Below are positions 55,064 through 59,187 of a stretch of DNA of 59,187 bases, in pieces. A model generated the notes under the pieces. It worked only from the letters and a program-made list of their open reading frames with translations. It was not told the DNA's origin and made no database searches. A program made the position numbers and the translations under genes. The DNA is from OPU3-GD-OMZ sp964515235 (GTDB taxonomy: Bacteria; Pseudomonadota; Gammaproteobacteria; Methylococcales; Methylomonadaceae): the NCBI GenBank assembly GCA_964515235.1, contig CAZEVO010000010.1, positions 1 through 59,187 of the forward strand, in the 5' to 3' direction. How positions within the stretch are numbered: the first letter of the stretch is position 1; every line of letters begins with the position of its first letter.

Positions 55064-55951
55064 CTAACCCCGTAGTAATTCGTGTAATTGCAAATGATAT
55101 TGACCTAAATTACCGCCATAATTCCCTGCGGTAATCTGTCTGATCCCTTCCCTAGCTGCAGCCATAATCCCTACTCGCATTGCTTCTTTAACAACTAGCT
55201 CATCCAAACCGTCAATCACAATTTCCAATACACAAGTCACCTCTTCAGGTAATTCTGTATGCGGCGCTCGCCCACGTAATGATGGGCAATAAGCATCATT
55301 TGTGGAAGCTGGTAAGGCTTTGTACTTTGACCCCGGTTTACTACCACTACGCACCACACCGTCTGGAAAAGGTAAAATGACCCCTCGAATTCGCATAGCA
55401 TCAACAGCATCCTCTACTGCCGCCAACGTTATCTTTAAATCCTCACCTAGGACGAGAAAATTCCCACCGCCCACAGCTTTCTGAATACCAAAAGATTCAT
55501 CAACAAAAAACTCACCTTCCATTACAGGGATTCGCCATAAGCGCTGATCACCTAGTAATTTACTAGATTGGTAACCATCACCAAAATAACGTAATTTACC
55601 ACCGACATTAACCGTTTTTTCAACCTCTAATCCATTAAAACACGCCGTTGTCGGGCAGGTCATTACACATTGACCAATACGTTCAACCAAACGATTAGCA
55701 AGCCCTGTCTCACTCCCTGAAAACAACAAAATACTAACACCAGGTCGTCCATCAGGCGTTTCATCTTCAGTTAACAATCGCTCTATACCAGCCTCACATT
55801 TACAGCCGATAACCGAGGTTGCAAAGCCGGTCATCGAACGCGCCGCAGCCATCGCCCATTTGCCAGTTTCGCCAGTCACAATAACTCGACTTCCCCACAT
55901 CTCGAAGGCCTCTGCAAAGGTATCAATAATTTCCGTTGATTTAATTAGCAT
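55064..55951 (-). CDS. fhcD: Formylmethanofuran:H4MPT formyltransferase subunit of Fhc
   Basis: Ftr homologue, 295 residues: transfers the formyl group between formyl-H4MPT and methylofuran. TFAEAFEMWGSRVIVTGETGKWAMAAARSMTGFATSVIGCK at the N-terminus, then GRPGVSILLFSG, CVMTCPTTACFNG and TAGNYGGNLGQYHLQLHELL at the C-terminus, match archaeal Ftr. It lies 39 bases after fhcA. Confidence 0.97.
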   Translation of the reverse strand: MLIKSTEIIDTFAEAFEMWGSRVIVTGETGKWAMAAARSMTGFATSVIGCKCEAGIERLLTEDETPDGRPGVSILLFSGSETGLANRLVERIGQCVMTCPTTACFNGLEVEKTVNVGGKLRYFGDGYQSSKLLGDQRLWRIPVMEGEFFVDESFGIQKAVGGGNFLVLGEDLKITLAAVEDAVDAMRIRGVILPFPDGVVRSGSKPGSKYKALPASTNDAYCPSLRGRAPHTELPEEVTCVLEIVIDGLDELVVKEAMRVGIMAAAREGIRQITAGNYGGNLGQYHLQLHELLRG

Positions 55952-55990
55952 ATCTATAAATAAATTTATGTGTTTAAAACTTAAGTATTT

Positions 55991-57637
55991 CTAATTTAAA
56001 GGCTTTGTTGGTACAACTTCCCCACCATGAACATAACTCTTATCAACAGGATAATTATCCAGCTGGATAGTGTAATAGTCTTCAAAGAAAGGCTTTATTT
56101 TTTGAGTAATAACGCTGTCATATTCCGGTTCAACATGCAAAATCCGACCTTGATAATCTGAACAGAATTCATAATCTTTAATAAAGAATTGGCCGCTCTT
56201 GATAACGTAACGTGCCGCATTAAACATTGCCTCTTTATCTTCTTGGTCATCGTAAATAGTAATATCAGCATCACCTCCAACACCTAAATGACCTTTATTA
56301 TCCAATCCTAATAATTTAGCAGGTGCCGCACGTGAAATAATCGCAATTTCATACATTGACATTTCACGATCAAGATCCAATAAACTGGTACTATTAATTG
56401 CTTTTGGATTGGCCAGAGCCGCTTGCTCTTTCCTAAATTGTTTATCCATTAATAAACGTATCAATTTGGGATAATTCATAAACGACCCGCCGTTTGGATG
56501 ATCGGTTGATAAAACCATCCGCCAAGGATCTTTCGCCATCAAAAACAGCTCTAACCCGATTGCCCATTGTAAAGCATGAGTATAAATATGCTCCTGATAA
56601 GAAAAAGGTAAAATACCGCAACCACTTTCACACTCAGTATCGGCGTTAATCCATTTTTTATTGGTCATATTCCGAAGTTGCCACGTTAACGGCGCATCTC
56701 CAGTCATGATCGTTGCATCACCAAACATTACCTGCCCTACATCGGCACTAACATTGGGATTATTATTAATAAAATCTGCAATTTCTTTTGCTTTAGACGT
56801 AGGGTTCTTTCCTACTTCGCCACCATAACTGTGAAACTGAATATGGGTAATATGAACACGACGCCCTTCCGCTGTTTTCATCGTTTCAATAGTCGTTGTA
56901 TAATTTCCGCTATGCCCTAAATTATTACAGTGAATATGCGCAGGATGCGGCAACCCCAAATCATTCGTTGCATCAATCAGTGCCTTAATAATCTTTCTGG
57001 GTGTTAAATCAAAACCGCGAATTTGCTCATCTAAATTATGCACATTAGAGTTTCTATTGCCTTTCCAAGGCTCATCCCCGCCCGGATTAACCAGCTTAAC
57101 ACCGTAACCTTTGGCCGCATTTAACCACCAGGCAACAGCTTCTTTAAATTCCGTTAATCGGCCTTTCTCCAGTAATTGATTCAAACAAACATTGTTTGCC
57201 AACAAGATATAAAAACCTTTATCAATCACTGGCGTGTCATGTAATTCCTCAATAGTGTGCCTGGCACCTAAAGGAGGAACGGCAGCTTCCATCGCTGTGG
57301 TATAGCCTAAAGTTGCATAACGGTAACCTGTAGTAAATGTAGAAGGAACACTACCTCCAGTACCAGAGCGTAATTCATTTACCCGTGGCGAAACATCGTG
57401 ACGTTTATTTTCCGGCATAAATTTTCGCGCCAAATTCACCTTATGACCAGCAATATGACAATGAATGTCCACCCCACCCGGTAATACCACCATTCCATGG
57501 GCGTCAATGCAAGGGCTGTCAGCGGGTACTGACTCAACAATCTTGCCATCTAGAACACAAATATCCTTAATTTCACCATCGATCCCATTAATTGGGTCGT
57601 AAACTTTTCCATTTTTTATTCGAATTGCGGATGACAT
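55991..57637 (-). CDS. fhcA: Formyltransferase/hydrolase complex subunit A
   Basis: Amidohydrolase-fold subunit (548 residues) that hydrolyses formyl-methylofuran to formate. Metal-site residues are visible: His59 and His61 in GGVDIHCH, the lysine to be carboxylated in KLVNPGGDEPWKG (about 176-188), histidines in PAHIHCNNLGHSGNY and HITHIQFHSYGG, and the aspartate in VLSTDHPNGG. Related to FwdA/FmdA of methanogens. It follows fhcB by 32 bases. Confidence 0.97.
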   Translation of the reverse strand: MSSAIRIKNGKVYDPINGIDGEIKDICVLDGKIVESVPADSPCIDAHGMVVLPGGVDIHCHIAGHKVNLARKFMPENKRHDVSPRVNELRSGTGGSVPSTFTTGYRYATLGYTTAMEAAVPPLGARHTIEELHDTPVIDKGFYILLANNVCLNQLLEKGRLTEFKEAVAWWLNAAKGYGVKLVNPGGDEPWKGNRNSNVHNLDEQIRGFDLTPRKIIKALIDATNDLGLPHPAHIHCNNLGHSGNYTTTIETMKTAEGRRVHITHIQFHSYGGEVGKNPTSKAKEIADFINNNPNVSADVGQVMFGDATIMTGDAPLTWQLRNMTNKKWINADTECESGCGILPFSYQEHIYTHALQWAIGLELFLMAKDPWRMVLSTDHPNGGSFMNYPKLIRLLMDKQFRKEQAALANPKAINSTSLLDLDREMSMYEIAIISRAAPAKLLGLDNKGHLGVGGDADITIYDDQEDKEAMFNAARYVIKSGQFFIKDYEFCSDYQGRILHVEPEYDSVITQKIKPFFEDYYTIQLDNYPVDKSYVHGGEVVPTKPLN

Positions 57638-57669
57638 GTTTTTTCACCTTAATAGACAAATTTTTGTGA

Positions 57670-59004
57670 CTATGCTGCAGCTGGTTTATGATTTGGGGCA
57701 ATCCCTCGTAACTCACAAATGCGTTCTTTAATCGCTCGTAGAACCACTTCATCACTCGGGAATGGCGAATCAAAAGCAGGTCGCAGCGATAGAGGAACAT
57801 TATCCATTCGATAAACTGTTCCCGGCACATTAATTCCATAAGTCGCCGTGGTAAAAGCAACCTTAGCGTGTTGGCTAGTCACTGTCGGCTTAGGATCTAA
57901 TGTAATCACTGGAATTGATTTGATATGCTCAATAGCTTTTGCTGAAAAATTGGAGCCTGGGTCACTCGCAATAACACATAAAGCATCAGCTTCACCACGA
58001 CCTAAAACATCCGATGTTGTAAATTCACCGGGGTTAAACCGAGGAAAACCTCGATTAAAATTAACACCAAAAGGATATCCAGTCTGCCAAGAAACGACAT
58101 TATCAGCCCCCGTGACATTACCGTGTCCCCGAGTAGGTAAAGAGACAAAATGAGTAAACTCATTCAAATCAGTTGCTAATTGTAATAAAGCCCCAGCGTT
58201 AAAATGTCGACCTCTTGTCATTGTCAGCCCCATACCAAAGAACAAAACACCAAACTGACAGTCTTTCATTTGTTGCACTAAGGCTTCTAATCGATCTAGA
58301 CTAATACCAGTACGCTCTTCAACTGTCCGGTCAAGTGCCCGCCCTTTAACTAACGCCCGCATCGCCCACAATAATTCAAAATCACTGCCCGGCTTTATCT
58401 GCAAGAAAATATCTGCAATCATTGAGCTTTGCGTTGGTCGAATGTCCACCATTGCAATAGTTCGGTCCTCTTTACCATTTGGCATTCCGGGACTTTTAGG
58501 ATTAACTGCATAACGTTCAAAATGCCTAGGGTGTGCTTCAGCCGGATTTCCGCCCCAATACATGACAAAATCAGCTCGGTTTTTGATTTCACCAAGACTT
58601 GCTGTACTCTCACCTACCCCCTGAAAAGCCATCCCTGTAGGTCCATGACAAACAGAGGTTGTAGTATCAATATTGCCATTAAGGTAGTCAGCAATCGCTA
58701 CTGCTTGTTTTTGCGCTTCACAGGTAGTGTCACTTAAACCATATATTGTCGGGAACTTTGCATTGACAAAAACCTGAGCTGCCGCTTCAACAGCTTCTTC
58801 AAAGCTTGCTTCCTGACCATCAATCAACGCGACAGGAAAATCCTCAACTTTGTGCTCTAAAAACCATGATTTTCCAAGCACACAGGCGTTCTTCGCTTGA
58901 GTAATATGTTTACCTGCCGAATCAACAGTCAATTCAATATCATCACAAACACACCCGCAAAACGTACAAATTGCATTTTCTATAACTTTAGAAGAACCAC
59001 TCAT
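57670..59004 (-). CDS. fhcB: Formyltransferase/hydrolase complex subunit B
   Basis: Homologue (444 residues) of the molybdo/tungsto-enzyme subunit FwdB/FmdB of formylmethanofuran dehydrogenase. In bacteria the complex does not perform the redox reaction. Cys13, Cys16, Cys20 and Cys41 (ICTFCGCVCDD and NACVLG) occupy the positions of the archaeal 4Fe-4S ligands. SVCHGPTG with Cys119 corresponds to the archaeal metal-ligand cysteine region. Whether they bind metal here is unknown. First gene of the fhcBADC operon, with a strong AGGAGAGGG ribosome binding site. Confidence 0.95.
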   Translation of the reverse strand: MSGSSKVIENAICTFCGCVCDDIELTVDSAGKHITQAKNACVLGKSWFLEHKVEDFPVALIDGQEASFEEAVEAAAQVFVNAKFPTIYGLSDTTCEAQKQAVAIADYLNGNIDTTTSVCHGPTGMAFQGVGESTASLGEIKNRADFVMYWGGNPAEAHPRHFERYAVNPKSPGMPNGKEDRTIAMVDIRPTQSSMIADIFLQIKPGSDFELLWAMRALVKGRALDRTVEERTGISLDRLEALVQQMKDCQFGVLFFGMGLTMTRGRHFNAGALLQLATDLNEFTHFVSLPTRGHGNVTGADNVVSWQTGYPFGVNFNRGFPRFNPGEFTTSDVLGRGEADALCVIASDPGSNFSAKAIEHIKSIPVITLDPKPTVTSQHAKVAFTTATYGINVPGTVYRMDNVPLSLRPAFDSPFPSDEVVLRAIKERICELRGIAPNHKPAAA

Positions 59005-59187
59005 TACCCTCTCCTAGTCCTATATTTATTCAATACCTCTGATAAAACCCAAACAATCAGGTTTTATTGATTTATTATTAATCAACAACTCTTACTTTTT
59101 ACCTACTAACCAGCCACCTGCTAAAAAATTCAATCCTGATACTACCTTATCAAGAAAGATAAATGAAGTGAGAAGTTTTATCTCTTT
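59005..59187 (-). promoter_or_regulatory. fhcBADC upstream region
   Basis: No gene is visible. Two inverted repeats lie in the putative leader: ATAAAACC/GGTTTTAT (59042-59049 and 59060-59067), and TTGATT/AATCAA just further out. They may be operators or leader hairpins. The promoter itself may lie partly beyond the window edge. Confidence 0.35.

Noticed and set aside
57848..58737. Plus-strand frames of about 100 codons
   Set aside because: They are antisense to fhcB, which is fully conserved in its frame.

Overview
The window looks like a chromosomal segment of an AT-rich gammaproteobacterial methanotroph or methylotroph (Methylococcales-like). The main reason is that it carries two blocks of tetrahydromethanopterin (H4MPT) and methylofuran C1 genes: a complete formyltransferase/hydrolase set fhcBADC at the right end, and fae, mch, the beta-RFAP synthase gene and many accessory biosynthesis genes at 5.4-18.5 kb. 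These sit beside classic gammaproteobacterial neighbourhoods: kdsD-kdsC-lptCAB-rpoN-hpf-rapZ, mla-murA-hisGDC, petABC-sspAB and minCDE. A run of 10 N inside pntA shows that this is a draft assembly.

Layout. 1-5.3 kb: tmRNA (ssrA) on the minus strand, a HAD phosphatase, two overlapping membrane-linked GTPases and a small lipoprotein. 5.4-10.3 kb (minus): a probable methylofuran operon with an ATP-grasp ligase (MfnD-like), an ASKHA-type protein (MfnF-like), PabB, an amino-acid-kinase-fold kinase (MfnE-like) and a DUF2959 protein. A HisA-like TIM barrel gene is divergent from it. 11-18.5 kb (minus): fae with an unusual N-terminal extension, then an operon read as nucleotidyltransferase, HAD, beta-RFAP synthase, ATP-grasp, mch, RimK-like ATP-grasp and CitG-like protein. 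18.8-21.8 kb: pntAB. 21.9-24.4 kb: a secreted rhodanese, and thiC under a TPP riboswitch. 24.6-26.4 kb: minCDE. 26.5-35.7 kb (minus): yrbG, kdsD, kdsC, lptC, an enlarged lptA, lptB, rpoN, hpf, rapZ, mgtE. 35.8-42.6 kb: mlaFEDB (no mlaC), murA, hisGDC. 42.7-46.6 kb: petABC and sspAB. 46.6-51.3 kb: DUF1820, YtoQ, a large CHASE-PAS hybrid histidine kinase and a 1-Cys peroxiredoxin. 51.3-51.9 kb: a gap with one 45-codon ORF of unknown nature. 51.9-54.2 kb: a membrane-fused spermidine-synthase-like protein. 54.3-59.0 kb (minus): fhcBADC.

How they fit together. Fae condenses formaldehyde with H4MPT, Mch interconverts methenyl- and formyl-H4MPT, and FhcABCD moves the formyl group to methylofuran and releases formate. 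The surrounding genes plausibly build the two carriers: PabB makes pABA, beta-RFAP synthase performs the first committed H4MPT step, and the Mfn-like genes build the furan-amine/tyrosine/glutamate carrier. Several members (CitG-like, HisA-like, nucleotidyltransferase, HAD, two of the three ATP-grasp enzymes) have no step that can be assigned from sequence alone. They are the best place to look for undescribed chemistry. I saw no CRISPR array, intact insertion sequence, prophage or rRNA/tRNA genes.
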